Source of the DNA: Aralia elata
Lineage: Eukaryota; Streptophyta; Magnoliopsida; Apiales; Araliaceae
Direction: 5' to 3'
DNA: 64,000 bases
Assembly: GCA_034770075.1 (NCBI GenBank)
Contig: CM068384.1
Location: 97,823,433 to 97,887,432 of the forward strand
Shown: positions 1 to 10,309 of the stretch, one piece after another
Layout: every line of letters begins with the position of its first letter
How positions within the stretch are numbered: position 1 is the first letter of the stretch
Notes under the pieces: model-generated
Seen by the model: only the letters and a program-made list of their open reading frames with translations
What the model was told of the DNA's origin: nothing
Database searches by the model: none
Made by a program: the position numbers and the translations under genes

Positions 1-1475
1 TAAGCCAGAAAGTACACTGACATAGCAGATCCAGAAAGTCAATATCAGAGTATCTGTACATTAAATGCTCCAACGGATATTTTACAACGGGAAGATTTCA
101 AAAAGACTATAAAAGGAATACCATTCCAAACGGAAGATGATGATGATGGGTACTGGACGACAATACAATAGAAGGATCATCATCAGAGATGAACAAGAAA
201 CAAACGTAGAGTAAGGTCCATTCTACGATCGAAGATATGTTCAAAACTGCCAAGTACAAATGAGAAGGAGATTAAAAGGTCAACTTGGTAGTACATCAGA
301 AGATCTTGAGAACCTGCTGAGTTCCTGAAGAAGGGAAGCCTAAACGCAATGCTCAGTAACAACTCAAATCAACTGATGTTGGTAAACTGGTGGATGAACA
401 TTGAAATCATACAGTGCGAGATTATACAAGAACACACTCTATGATCCACCAAGAGGCAATGAGCTAGAGCTGAAATGCCAAGAAATGTAACAATATACCA
501 GAAAGCAGAAGAGCCAAAGAGCCGAAGTACCAAGATGATGGAGGACATGGCTAAGCTGAATGCTAATGTATGAAGAAGCCATGAAGTTGATGTTGGTAAT
601 GTACGAGTGGTAGATCAGAAAGCTAATCTCAAGTACCACTCTACGTTTCACCAAGAACATTTAGAAGCAAACATATGAAGACGTAGTGGAGTAGTCTATG
701 ATCCAATAAGTGTTCAATACTGCTAAGTACAAGAAGATGTGACGCTCAAGTGAACAACTTAGTACTTCATCAACTATGATCAAATGAAGCTGCTAACAAC
801 AAGAAGAGATCGAGCTCCAACTACAGAGTTCAGTAAGCATCAAAGGGAAGATCACAACAAAGTTGCTAAGTACCATCAGATGATGAAGCTTACATGCCAT
901 CTTAGCGGCACCTCCAATTCAACTATCAACAATAGGAACAAAAGGGCAAGAGTGTCCTTGTCCGAGGGACTAAATATCCAAGTCTGCTGGACTTGAAGAG
1001 GGTAAGAGTGTCCTTGTCCGAGGGACTAAATATTCAAGTCTGCTGGACTTAAAGAGGTCAAGAGTGTCCTTATCCGAGGGACTAAATATCCAAGTCTGTT
1101 GGGCTTGAAGAGTGCAAGAGTGTCCTGGTCGAGGCGACTGAACTCTTAGTGGTTTTCTTACTTATTGAAGTAGAAGAGTGTAGTAGTAGTTGTTCAGTCT
1201 CCGAACCACTTTAAACTCTCTTGTGTCATTTACTTTCTGACTTTTATATTCTGTTACTTACTTGTTGTGTCCAATGCATGAAATGAATGGTTAACTTCAA
1301 CATGAGTTAAATTCAGAACTGAGATCGTAACAAATCTTAAAAAGGGGGGTTTTCAAACTAATATTCCTTTATGCAAAATCAATCTTAAACAACTGATTAC
1401 TTGGTAATATTTCTTTAATAAACCGAAAAAATTTTAGTGATCTATTCAACCCCCCTTCTAAATCTCTTTTGTAAA
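1..1475 (+). mobile_element. Probable Copia/SIRE-type LTR remnant
   Basis: No long reading frame is present. The stretch near 1320-1460, with a run of G after 'cttaaaaa' and then 'ctattcaacccccctt', resembles the 3' part of Sirevirus-type Copia LTRs, and a TATA-like 'tataaaagg' lies near 108. No primer-binding site or target-site duplication could be recognised, and the left end is outside the window. The assignment rests on pattern recall of this LTR class, so it is tentative. Confidence 0.35.
947..1146 (+). repeat. 56-bp tandem repeat, about 3.5 copies
   Basis: The phrase 'caagagtgtccttgtccgag' recurs starting at 947, 1003, 1059 and 1115, an exact 56-bp period, with a few substitutions between copies. 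The last copy breaks off after about 30 bases. It lies inside the probable Copia LTR remnant, where short enhancer-like tandem arrays are common. Confidence 0.9.
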
Positions 1476-2643
1476 GCCTCGAAAATCCACCTGCTAGCTT
1501 CTTTTAGCTAGGTCGGACTTCGCGCTTACGTGTACAACCTTATTCATCACATTCATTAACTTAAAAGTAGTGTACACAATAAATGTCTATAAAAACTCGC
1601 AATATAATTGATTTGAAACGTATATAGAAATCTTGACTTCTAATAATCAGAGTAAAAGGCTAACAATGATAATATTATAAAATACAATTTGTTCATTGTT
1701 ACAACATTCCCAGATAACTTGTTCTTATTACAAATAAGTCCTAAAAAACTTAAAAATAAATCTTTATTTCTCTATCCGAGACTTGCAGTATTAGCAACCA
1801 GACAGTTCCCAGGAAAGAGGGGGCTTTCCGTTAAAACAGCGCGCAATTAGATGACCTAACCCCTTTCCTCGTTAGAACTTTCTAGACATTGCCAAGAATG
1901 TAAATCTAGCATAGTTTAAAATGACTTCTACATCTTCAACTTTCTTTGTACCGCCAGAATCGTTTGGTAATTCTTCCTTAGCTGTAATTGTTTTAAGATA
2001 ATTGTAAGAATGAGCATAAGAATGCCCAACAAGTCTAACAGATATATATGAGAAGAGAATCACCTTTTCAAGATATATATATATACAGAATAAGCTGATA
2101 CAAGATTTCAATGATTATCAATATAGTGAACTGAGTGGTTCCCCACCCACGAACTAATGAATTAGTTCCCCGTCTCATCAACACTGCTACAATTGTATCA
2201 ACAGTGTATATCGCTTCTACGATACCTCTACACTGCGACAAATGTTACCTCAGTGAGTTAGATCGGTTTCCTAACACATCTTAAACTCCTGCCCATACAA
2301 GAGAATTGTTCAACTCAGATACTAACATGGTTTTCAATTGAAATTCAACAATCACTATCACGTTGCGCATAACAGATAACAAGCATGTTAATGCACGGGG
2401 TGCAAAAGAAACAATACTTGCATAACAATAAACTTCATAAATAAGGCACGTTATTGCATGGAGTGCATTTCAACAAATAAGTAGACTTGCCTGAATATGG
2501 ATAATATGTTAACGCTAATTTTTCATTCATCGCTCAATCTCCTGAAGTGTAAGCTCTAGAACTTTTATCCTCCAAGCTTTTCCTTTCTTTGGATTATGCT
2601 AGGCTAATTAAGCATTTTAACGATTAAATCTTTTAAGTTTTAT

Positions 2644-3170
2644 TTCGGGTATTATAACCGCTTATAAATAAGACTCCTTCTAATATACATGAAATAATTT
2701 CAGCATTATAACTGCATATAAAATGAATATTCATCAACTATATTTAAAATAAATTAAGCATTATAACTGCTTATAAAATGAATATTCGGCTATTATATTT
2801 GAAATAATTTCAGCATTATAACTGCTTATAAAATGAATATTCTTACTAAATACTTGAAGAAATTCGGACATAGTAACTGCTTATAAAAGTATATTTTCTA
2901 ATATATAAGAGAAATAAATCGGACATTATAACTGCTTGAAAATAGGACTTTTGTACTATATACTTAAAATAATTCGGGCATTATAACTGCTTATAAATAG
3001 GACTTTTGTACTATATACTTAAAATAATTTGGGCATTATAGCTGCTTATAAATAGGACTTTTGTACTATATACTTAAAATAATTTGGGCATTATAACTGC
3101 TTATAAACAGGACTTTTGTACTATATACTTAAAATAATTTGGGCATTATAACTGCTTATAAAAGTATATT
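2644..3170 (+). repeat. 55-bp tandem repeat, about 10 copies
   Basis: A unit built around 'gcattataactgcttata' repeats about ten times. The right-hand four copies ('aataggactt' or close at 2941, 2996, 3051 and 3106) keep an exact 55-bp period and are almost identical. The left copies are more diverged and vary by a base or two, so the right side looks recently amplified. It lies within the gypsy LTR relic. Confidence 0.92.
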
Positions 3171-3483
3171 TTTACTAAATATATAAAGAAGAATGAAAAT
3201 AATAACCACTAGAGTATACCTTTTGTAGTTGCTAGCTTTACTTCCAATCGCATAGCGCTTCGATGCTTCGAAAGTAATTTTTATCTCACAATATCTCTCA
3301 GAATATAAATATAGAGTGTTTTTGCTCGTGAACTGCTCTCGAAAAATAGTAAGGAATGAATGAATTGAGCTTGCTATTTATAGAAAAACTAAGTTTCACT
3401 AATTGCACGTTAGGGGCTCGGCTTATTACACTTTGATACCTAGGTTAATTACACTTTAGTACCTAGCAAATTCTTAGAATATT

Positions 3484-3775
3484 CTTCTAAGCTCCTCAAT
3501 GAAAATATCTTCCAAGCTCAACAATGCAGCTTGCAATTGAACCTATCTTCTAAGCTCCTCAATAAAAATATCTTCCAAGGTCGACAATGCAGTTTGCAAT
3601 CTAAGCTCCTCAATGAAAATATCTTCTAAGCTCGACAATGCAGCTTGCAATTGAACCTATCTTCTAAGCTCCTCAATGAAAATATCTTCCAAGCTCGACA
3701 ATGCAGCTTGCAATTGAACCTATCTTCTAAGCTCCTCAATGAAAATATCGTACAAGCTCGACAATGCAGCTTATT
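3484..3775 (+). repeat. 63-bp tandem repeat, five copies
   Basis: The phrase 'taagctcctcaatgaaaata' begins at 3488, 3551, 3602, 3665 and 3728. The spacing is 63, 51, 63 and 63, so the second copy has a 12-bp deletion. Shorter 'aagcacgacaaagca' repeats follow to about 3915. It lies within the gypsy LTR relic. Confidence 0.92.
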
Positions 3776-4264
3776 ACCGTAAGCACGACAAAGCACTATA
3801 TCAGTTTAGGCACGACAAAGCAGCTTACTAAAATTAATTTGCCAGGATACTTCTTGGTGAAATCGTGAAAAGCACGACAAATCATTTTGTCAATGTAAGC
3901 ACGACTAAGCAGCTTGATAAAAAAATTTTATTTGACCTAATTCATCATTTACATAATATAATCACAAAACACCTGCTTCAAAATATCATTTGGATCTTTA
4001 TTAAGCACATAAATTCGAATCTCATTAGGTCTTAAGGTTTTAAACTTCTCGATACCTAGTTTTAGGTCACTAAATTAACCTCTAACCATATACGATCATA
4101 TTTATAAGCCTCATACATATTCAGGATATTATATTCACCCCTACTTCAAAGAATTTCGTCCTCGAAATTAACTTTACAGCTAATTTTAGTCATTCAATAT
4201 CATATTTATAAGTTCTATAAATATTCAGGATATTACATCTTTTGTGCCTTTGAGAAATAACAGA

Positions 4265-4370
4265 GGTGGGTTGGTTATTATTGTCCACCAAATAGTCATG
4301 CTTCATATGTCATGTCATTTGGTGCACAAAATTTTATATATGATTTATGTTTATAGCACTACTCTTTTAA
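4265..4370 (+). repeat. Right half of a dispersed ~208-bp MITE-like repeat
   Basis: This is nearly identical to the right half of the repeats at 36675-36882 and 39973-40170, sharing 'ggttattattgtccacca' and ending in 'ttatagcactactctttt'. The left half is absent, because the gypsy LTR relic ends just before it at 4226. Confidence 0.75.
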
Positions 4371-4679
4371 AAAAATCGTTAAACGGTCCTAGCCAACAGA
4401 GGGAGCACCTATCGTAGAGGAACCGTATAACTTGAGGGAACCCGAAAAACCACCCCATAATCCGACCCAGACTCAAACTATACGAACTGTAAAATTCACA
4501 AAAACTACTTGCACGAATTGCAATTCACTTCAGCACAACAGAGAATGTAGAACCGTACCCAATGATAAGTAGCGCGCACGTACAGGCGCATCGGAACTCC
4601 GATTCGGTTGTCCCGTTTCTGACCATCTTTCCGGCGTTAGACTACCAATTGGCTGGCATCTCTTGGGAAAACTCAATAC
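4371..4679. other. Unassigned low-copy-looking stretch
   Basis: More GC-rich than its surroundings. No convincing gene, repeat or terminal structure was recognised; the short open frame at 4562 on the plus strand has no recognisable domain and runs on into the adjacent MITE. Confidence 0.4.
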
Positions 4680-4681
4680 TA

Positions 4682-4964
4682 CTCCCTCCGTCCCTTAATA
4701 TAAGTCGTTTTAGAGAAGTGTTTTTGTCTCTTAACATATGTCGTTTGAGAATTTCGAGTAAGTATTAATTGCTTAATTTTCAATATTACTCCAAGTATTA
4801 AATATAACTTTGGTTCTCTCACTATTTTTTGCCCAATAAATAACACTCTATTTTTTCTATACAAGGATAATATAGGCAATTGATATTATATTTAATGTTA
4901 TACAATCATTTCCTTAATACTTGTGCACAATTCTAAAACGACTTATATTAAGTGACGGAGGGAG
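4682..4964. mobile_element. Stowaway MITE (Tc1/mariner), 283 bp
   Basis: Terminal inverted repeats begin 'ctccctccgtcccttaata', and the right end mirrors this as 'acggagggag'. TA lies on both sides (4680-4681 and 4965-4966). The termini match the known Stowaway consensus. There is no coding capacity. Confidence 0.93.
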
Positions 4965-4967
4965 TAA

Positions 4968-5047
4968 GTCTGTAATAGATGCATAGAGTTTATAATGGGT
5001 TACTCAAGTCTGTAATAGATGCATAGAGTTTATAATGGGTTACTCAA
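4968..5047 (+). repeat. Perfect 40-bp direct duplication
   Basis: Two adjacent copies of a 40-bp unit starting 'gtctgtaatagatgcataga' at 4968 and 5008, immediately right of the Stowaway MITE. Confidence 0.93.
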
Positions 5048-5756
5048 GAGTTTCTGATGGGTTACTTAGAAGTGAGTAAGATGATTAATTTTGATCCCTT
5101 TTCTGCATGGAAGAAAGAATTTAATTATTTTTATTTTCTCACTGAATTTAGATCTGAAAATTTAAATATATGGAGATCCCCTCCTTCACAATTAGACATG
5201 GAATATCTGAGGTATAAAAGCATGAAGTTAAAGGAGTCTTATTGCTTGTAATTTTCCATCTTATATTCTAGGTGACTGTTGAATGATCATCTTTTCTGCA
5301 TTGATTCCATGTAAATTTATATTGTTGAATTATGCAAGTTAGTGGCAGACCCAAAATTTTTAGACTATGCAGAAAAAAATTCTTCGAAATAGATCTTATT
5401 TTAGATGAAAAGAAAACGTAAGAAATTTTTACAAGAAATTCTAAATAAATTGTTAATGATGAAATTTTCTCTATGATGTTTTAATACATAAAATGTTGAC
5501 CTTTAATGCTTTTCATTTGAGGGGAAAAAATATAGACACAATGAAATGTTAATTTTTTGAGATATATTATAATTAAAATACAAAAATATTATTAATTTTC
5601 TATATTAGAAAAAGGAAAGCACACTTCTATTTTAATTTTATTGACGGTATAAAATGACACAATTTTTTAAATTTATCATCACAATTACATTACCTATCAT
5701 CACTAATTAAACTAAATATCAAATAATTAAAAGTAAAGCTAAACATGAAACATATA

Positions 5757-5788
<32 letters not shown>

Positions 5789-5984
5789 CTTAAAATTCAT
5801 AAAATTTATAAATCTAATTCTTTGTGTGGAATTGAATGAGTAATATTTATAATTATATTGTCTAAAATTAAATTCATTTGCATTAATTTTAAATTAAAAT
5901 ATTAAAAAAATTAAGAGATCAAAATGAAACACAATTTGTGAAATGAATTTAAAGCAACTCGCTTGTTGCTGAAAGATGCTAAGA
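5048..5984. other. AT-rich stretch without a recognised gene
   Basis: AT-rich DNA with short accidental reading frames only. It includes a (TA)n-(TATG)n microsatellite at about 5752-5788. Confidence 0.5.
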
Positions 5985-6370
5985 ATATATCTGTTTCTCC
6001 ACCTGGCAAAATATGGAAAAGCTCCCCTTCGAGTGTTTGTAAAACTAATTGTGGTACTTCATTTCATAGAAATGGCTTTATAGGAGGGATTTATTCTTCG
6101 TAACGAAGTCGGCTCTATTTTAAAAGCGGGTGTTAATAGATTCTGAGGTAATTAATTATGATGTAGAGTACGATAAGGCTATTGTTGTTTGTAGCGCTTT
6201 GATCTTTGTTAAAGAATGTAATTTTTATGAAACTCTTGGTGGAAAGTGACTTTGTTAATGTGACTCCAAGGCTCACTCGCTCTTTGTTAATTTTTATGTG
6301 CCTATTTTTTAGTTAGAAGATGTTCATTCTAATATACTTCCATTGATTGTATTAGATAATTCAAATTTAT
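5985..6370 (+). pseudogene. Decayed LINE RNase H-like (RVT_3) fragment
   Basis: Conceptual plus-strand translation from about 5995 gives 'SPPGKIWKSSPSSVCKTN', which resembles the 'PP..G..K.N.D' opening of the RNase H-like domain at the C-terminus of many plant LINE polyproteins. Further right, in shifted frames, lies text like 'ALIFVKECNFYE' and a trailing segment of plausible helix spacing. Several stops and frameshifts are present, so this is a relic. No reverse transcriptase or poly-A tail was found next to it. The call rests on a weak motif match and could be coincidence. Confidence 0.4.
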
Positions 6371-6594
6371 AAATTTTCTCAAGTCCTTCGACTGGTTCAA
6401 AAAGAAAAAGAAAATAATGTCATATGACAACAATATTGACTTATAGATAGTTTTGCAATTATATTAAAACATTGTTTAGGTTATTAAAGGTAGTGAGTGA
6501 TATTTGGTTATTAATTCCCTAAACGGTGTACTAAGCCTCAGACTAAATATTAGCACAAACTTTGTGTACAAATTACTTTTGATTGAATCACACT

Positions 6595-6864
6595 ACATTT
6601 ATATATCTGAGTAATACTACACTTACAAAAAACTTTTACAAAAAATAGGTTATAAAATGATGTGTCAACTTGTAATTAGTTAAAGAACCACCATACATGA
6701 GTAGACCCAATGATCATAACCAACTACAATCATACACATCATTTAGTAACCATTTTTAGAATCTATTCTTTAGTAAGCAAAACACTTCACATCAATTTGA
6801 AGTTTAATATACCGTCGTTTGACCTCAAAAGTCAAATTATATTTCTAATTTTGGAACGGAGAGA
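6595..6864. repeat. Degenerate MITE-like material with one Stowaway-type end
   Basis: The right edge reads 'ggaacggagagagta' followed by 'ta', a degraded Stowaway terminus. No matching left terminus was found. The preceding sequence, 6371-6594, holds nothing recognised. Confidence 0.4.
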
Positions 6865-7155
6865 GTATATTAATCATGTTGACCATTTCTCTCAACCTTT
6901 AAAAATGACAAAAAAAGAAAGGAGAATGAGAAAAATTTAGAAAAGATTCATTGTTTGTGATATTTTCTTCTCAACTTGAAAAGATTTTGCCTTTTTAAAA
7001 AAAAAAAAAAAAAAAAAAACCAGACTACGAATAACATATAAAATACCCAAAAATTCTTATAATGGTTCATAAAAGGAAAGAAAATAAATTTTTTTCTCAT
7101 ATAAATTTTATTTTTTTTATTTTTTTCTCTTTAAACTTACAAACACATTATCAAT
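6830..7155 (+). repeat. Left part of the repeat in which the MULE inserted
   Basis: From about 6870 to 7155 the sequence aligns with 39655-39968 (shared 'gaccatttctctca', 'ataaaatacccaaaaa', 'aaaaggaaagaaa'). The alignment resumes at 36670 on the other side of the MULE. It includes a poly-A run at about 6999-7019. Confidence 0.75.
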
Positions 7156-7426
7156 GGCATAATACCCCACTGTGGTTGTCCAAGTTTAAGCATTACCCTA
7201 CTAAATTTTAAAAAAAATAGAATTGACACACTGAACTTTTTAAAAGTTATTAATTGGATCATTTTGTCCAATTTTTGGGACGGATGTCAAATTCCTTCTC
7301 TTATTTTCATACGTGGCTTTTCAAAGAAAAACAAAAAGACAAGTAAATGCTTATATGTATAAGTTGGCTTATCAGTTGCTTCCAACGTGGATTGGGCGGG
7401 AGAAAAGAAAGCTATGTCTTTATAAT
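7156..7426 (+). repeat. MULE left terminal inverted repeat
   Basis: The reverse complement of 36386-36660 aligns along its whole length (shared 'ataataccccactgtgg', 'ttttcatacgtg', 'aacgtggattgggcgggaga'). Compared with the right copy it lacks about nine terminal bases and has a ~13-bp internal duplication near 7365. The GRF gene's leader begins just inside it. Confidence 0.92.
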
Positions 7427-7569
7427 GGTCCTCAATTACAGCGGCTTAAAGAACTGAAGAACTAGGGTTTAAGTTTTTTACCAAAATTGCAGACAACAAG
7501 CTTGGAAAAATTAGGACTTTTGCTTGGTAATTGTTATTAAGGTTAGTGAGAACCTGTCATGCATCCTAT

Positions 7570-7963
7570 ATGGCTTCATCACGATCTAGATCGTTGTCAA
7601 CCACTACTGCAGACATACGCATGTGTTTTTGTGATGTTTCAACTCGAATTTGTGTTTCCAAGAAGGATAAGTCAAAAGGAAGAAGATTTTATGGTTGCCG
7701 CAACTATGGGGTTAGTTTCCTCCTCCTAATATTTGTAAACTTTGTTCGTCCCTTTCTCTGTTAAATTATCTTTCCTATTTGGCTCTGTTTTCACCTTGTG
7801 ATACCAATTTTGATAGGAAGCTGGGAGATATTTTGGATATTTTGAATGGGTTGAAATGCCTCCCAATGAAGATGAAGCAATGAGTGCGATGAATAAGCCA
7901 CTTGAAGACGTGAACTTACTGATGGATAAAAATACAAAGCTTAAGGAGAAGTTGAAAATATAA
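7570..7963 (+). CDS. GRF-type zinc-finger protein carried by the MULE (two exons)
   Basis: Exons 7570-7710 and 7817-7963 join in frame through a GT-AG intron (gttagt...gatag) to give about 95 residues. The start is the ATG giving 'MASSRSRS'; the upstream ATG at 7559 is out of frame. Residues about 18-60 form a GRF zinc finger: CFC, a 'KGRRFYGCRNYG' core, then 'GYFEWVE'. The tail is a charged, probably helical segment, 'LLMDKNTKLKEKLKI'. The usual fourth zinc ligand before 'GYFEW' is Phe here instead of Cys. GRF domains bind single-stranded nucleic acid in other proteins, and plant genomes contain many short GRF-plus-coiled-coil proteins of unknown role. It lies just inside the left TIR and converges on the transposase, the layout of a second MULE gene. 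Its role in transposition is inferred, not known. Confidence 0.7.
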
Positions 7964-8654
7964 GAAGGGAAGCACTTAAAAAAGAAATTGAAGTTGATGG
8001 ACTTATAGAGGGAAACTCAAAACTTATTATGTACAGTGTATTGTCATGGACTGTCACTTTGGTTTTAATTTTTGCATGGATTTTCATGATGTAATGACAG
8101 TTAATTGATTGTAGTGGATGATGTTGATAGGAAGTTGATCAATTATGTATTTTCATTGTCATGGATTGTAATATGTTTGAAATGCGAAATATGGTCATGT
8201 TTTGAAAATATTTGTTATGGTAGAATGTATTTTTGTACTCCATTGGATTCCTATCAAAACTTAAGCAAAGGAGAATCATCTAAAACACAATAATGTGTTA
8301 CAAAATAGAACCATCCCCTGCCAAAAATAGAACCAAAACAGAATCAACCAAAACACAAATATCCAACTCCTAAATCGCTTGGCAAAAATAGAACAATCCA
8401 AAACACAAATATCCTGACAAAACATAACCAACCAAAACTCCTTAGCAAAAGATACCACTAAACTATTATCAAGTCATAACAACATAGTACTGATTAATAT
8501 TTATACATCTACCTTCAAAGAAGATTGCCCAAAAATTGTACAAGATATTCAAAGCCAAATTCCACAAATATCATTAAGTCATAAATTATACTTATTTTAT
8601 ATTCACCAACTTCATTAAAATAAACTAATAAACCAATGTATCAATAGTTGCCAC
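7964..8654. other. Spacer between the two convergent MULE genes
   Basis: Probable 3' untranslated and intergenic DNA of the MULE. An 'aaaacacaaatatcc'-containing motif repeats imperfectly between 8290 and 8455. No gene was recognised. Confidence 0.5.
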
Positions 8655-9257
8655 TCTAATTGTTCCACTCCCAATTGACATGAGTTCTTTTACCCTTGAT
8701 CTTCCACACGTGTGTCACTTGATGTCATTCTTGGAGTTCCACTTGCACTATCAAATGGTCCATTTCCATTTGATGGCATTCTTGGAGTTCAACTTGCACC
8801 ATGAGATGATCCACTTCCACCTGCTACAATTCTTAGAGTTCCACTTGCAACATGAGATGGTCCACTACACTTGCTGTCATTCTTGAAATTTTCCTTACCT
8901 ATATGCATAATTGTATTTACTCTTAGGCATTGAATAAGACTTGTAAATACTAAAAGTGTGAAATGAAAAATATATAAATGGTGTCATATATAAATACATT
9001 CTTACTTCTTTTCCAGCATTAAGATTTTTACTACCAAATTTATTTCCATGACCCCTTTCTTTCTTTTTTATCTGCAATAGAACGACATTTTAAATAATAT
9101 ACAATGACATAATTAAAACAATTATAGGGATTGGATTTAAAATAGCTTACATTTAGCTTGGCAGGCCTTGGTTGTGGTGCAAGATTGTTGTGGGATAGGT
9201 TGTGTTGTCACTTGTTGTGGGGTAGGTTGTGGTTCACTCCTTGCTTATTCAACTGGT
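8655..9257 (-). pseudogene. MULE transposase, 3' coding part (separated by the hAT insertion)
   Basis: Minus-strand translation continues the transposase beyond the CCHC knuckle found at 32845-32900. First comes a Pro/Gln/Thr-rich stretch ending 'PAKLN' (9257-9151), then an intron with donor gtaagc and acceptor tgcag. Next is an exon with 'ERGHGNKFGSKNLNAGKE' (9071-9006), another intron, and a Ser/Gly-rich tail ending 'HVNWEWNN' near 8655. Lys/Gly-rich tails of this kind follow the zinc knuckle in plant MULE transposases. There is an in-frame TAA soon after the insertion point and at least two frameshifts, so it is a pseudogene. The 8-bp hAT target duplication (9258-9265 and 32837-32844) marks where the gene was cut. 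Confidence 0.75.
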
Positions 9258-9889
9258 GTCTTCTTCATAATTATCAAGGCGCCAAGTCGAGGCGAGGCGA
9301 CAGCCAGGAGCTTAACCACTTAGGCGACAAGGCGCCCGACTAGTCGTCCACAAGTCGTTAACAATATAAATTTTATACATATAAAATTATATATATTTAA
9401 CATTTATATGAATATTTATATATTTATATTTCTAATGATTTACCATATTCATGATGCAGTTTGTAGCATATCAAATCACAACAAGAAGCGAACAAGATCA
9501 AGTCAAAATGATAATTTTACTATAATTGTAATTTTTTTAACTTGTACAAACTTCAAATTATATAAATGGTGATATAATTATAATATTTAGTTTAATTCAA
9601 CATAATTCTTAAATTTATGTTTAGTTTCTTAAGTTTTAACATTGTATATATAGAATACCATAAATTTCAATACTAAGAATTTAATAATTTATGATAAAAC
9701 AAGTAAACAAGTATTGTTAAGATAAAGGTATAAACAAGCATATAATCATATCATAACATTAGACAACCATCCTTAATAAGATAAAGACATGTTCATTGTG
9801 ACATTGCCAAAAACAAACATAATATAGAAATAAAAACAAAGTCATAAAAACTCAGTATTCACTACAAAAAAAGAGGTCATTGTCGTAGT

Positions 9890-10080
9890 CAATGGGTATA
9901 AAGAATAATTTTTTTAATGTCATTGGCGACGTCACTGCCGTCGCAATTAACTTATATGCCGTTGGGACTGAGTTTATTAAATATTATGTAAAGGAAAAAT
10001 GTCCGTCACCAAAACCGTCGTTGTAGGTCATTGTCGACGGCAAGCCCGTCGCCAATGCCCCTGTCGCTAATGACATTTTT
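9890..10080. repeat. CACTA left subterminal repeat array
   Basis: Contains repeated motifs of the form 'cattggcgacg', 'gtcattgtcgacggc' and their inverse 'gccgtcgcaat' within 200 bp of the terminus. In En/Spm-type elements such motifs bind the element's own regulatory protein; that function is inferred here. Confidence 0.85.
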
Positions 10081-10309
10081 AGAAGAAAAAAAATATTTTT
10101 TTTGGAAATTCTAAATGATAAAGTGTGTATATATATGTAAAACATTAATGTCATTACCTCTCGAATGGATACATCCATCTATATTGCACGGGACCACTAA
10201 ACTTGGCTTCGTATGGCAGGTGAATAGGCAAATGCTCCATTGAATCAAAAAACGATGGAGGGAATATCATTTCTAACTTGCACATTATTTCCACTATCTG
10301 CATCTCCAT

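Larger units (their letters stand above)
1560..4140 (-). mobile_element. Ty3/gypsy LTR relic
   Basis: On the minus strand, a segment near 4145-4165 reads as a 'aatttcgaggacgaaattc'-type motif. In plant chromoviruses this motif sits just upstream of the 3' LTR, and the intact Tekay element at 14742-28108 has the equivalent at its own 3' LTR junction. The adjacent minus-strand sequence starts 'TATAATATCCTGAAT', and a short second copy of the LTR start, 'TGTAATATCCTGAAT', ends at 4226. The interior holds two minisatellites. The far end could not be located, so the lower limit is approximate. No coding region of this element survives here. Confidence 0.4.

Noticed and set aside
2644..3775. CRISPR array
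   Set aside because: The repeats are directly adjacent, without variable spacers, and the DNA is plant nuclear. These are minisatellites.
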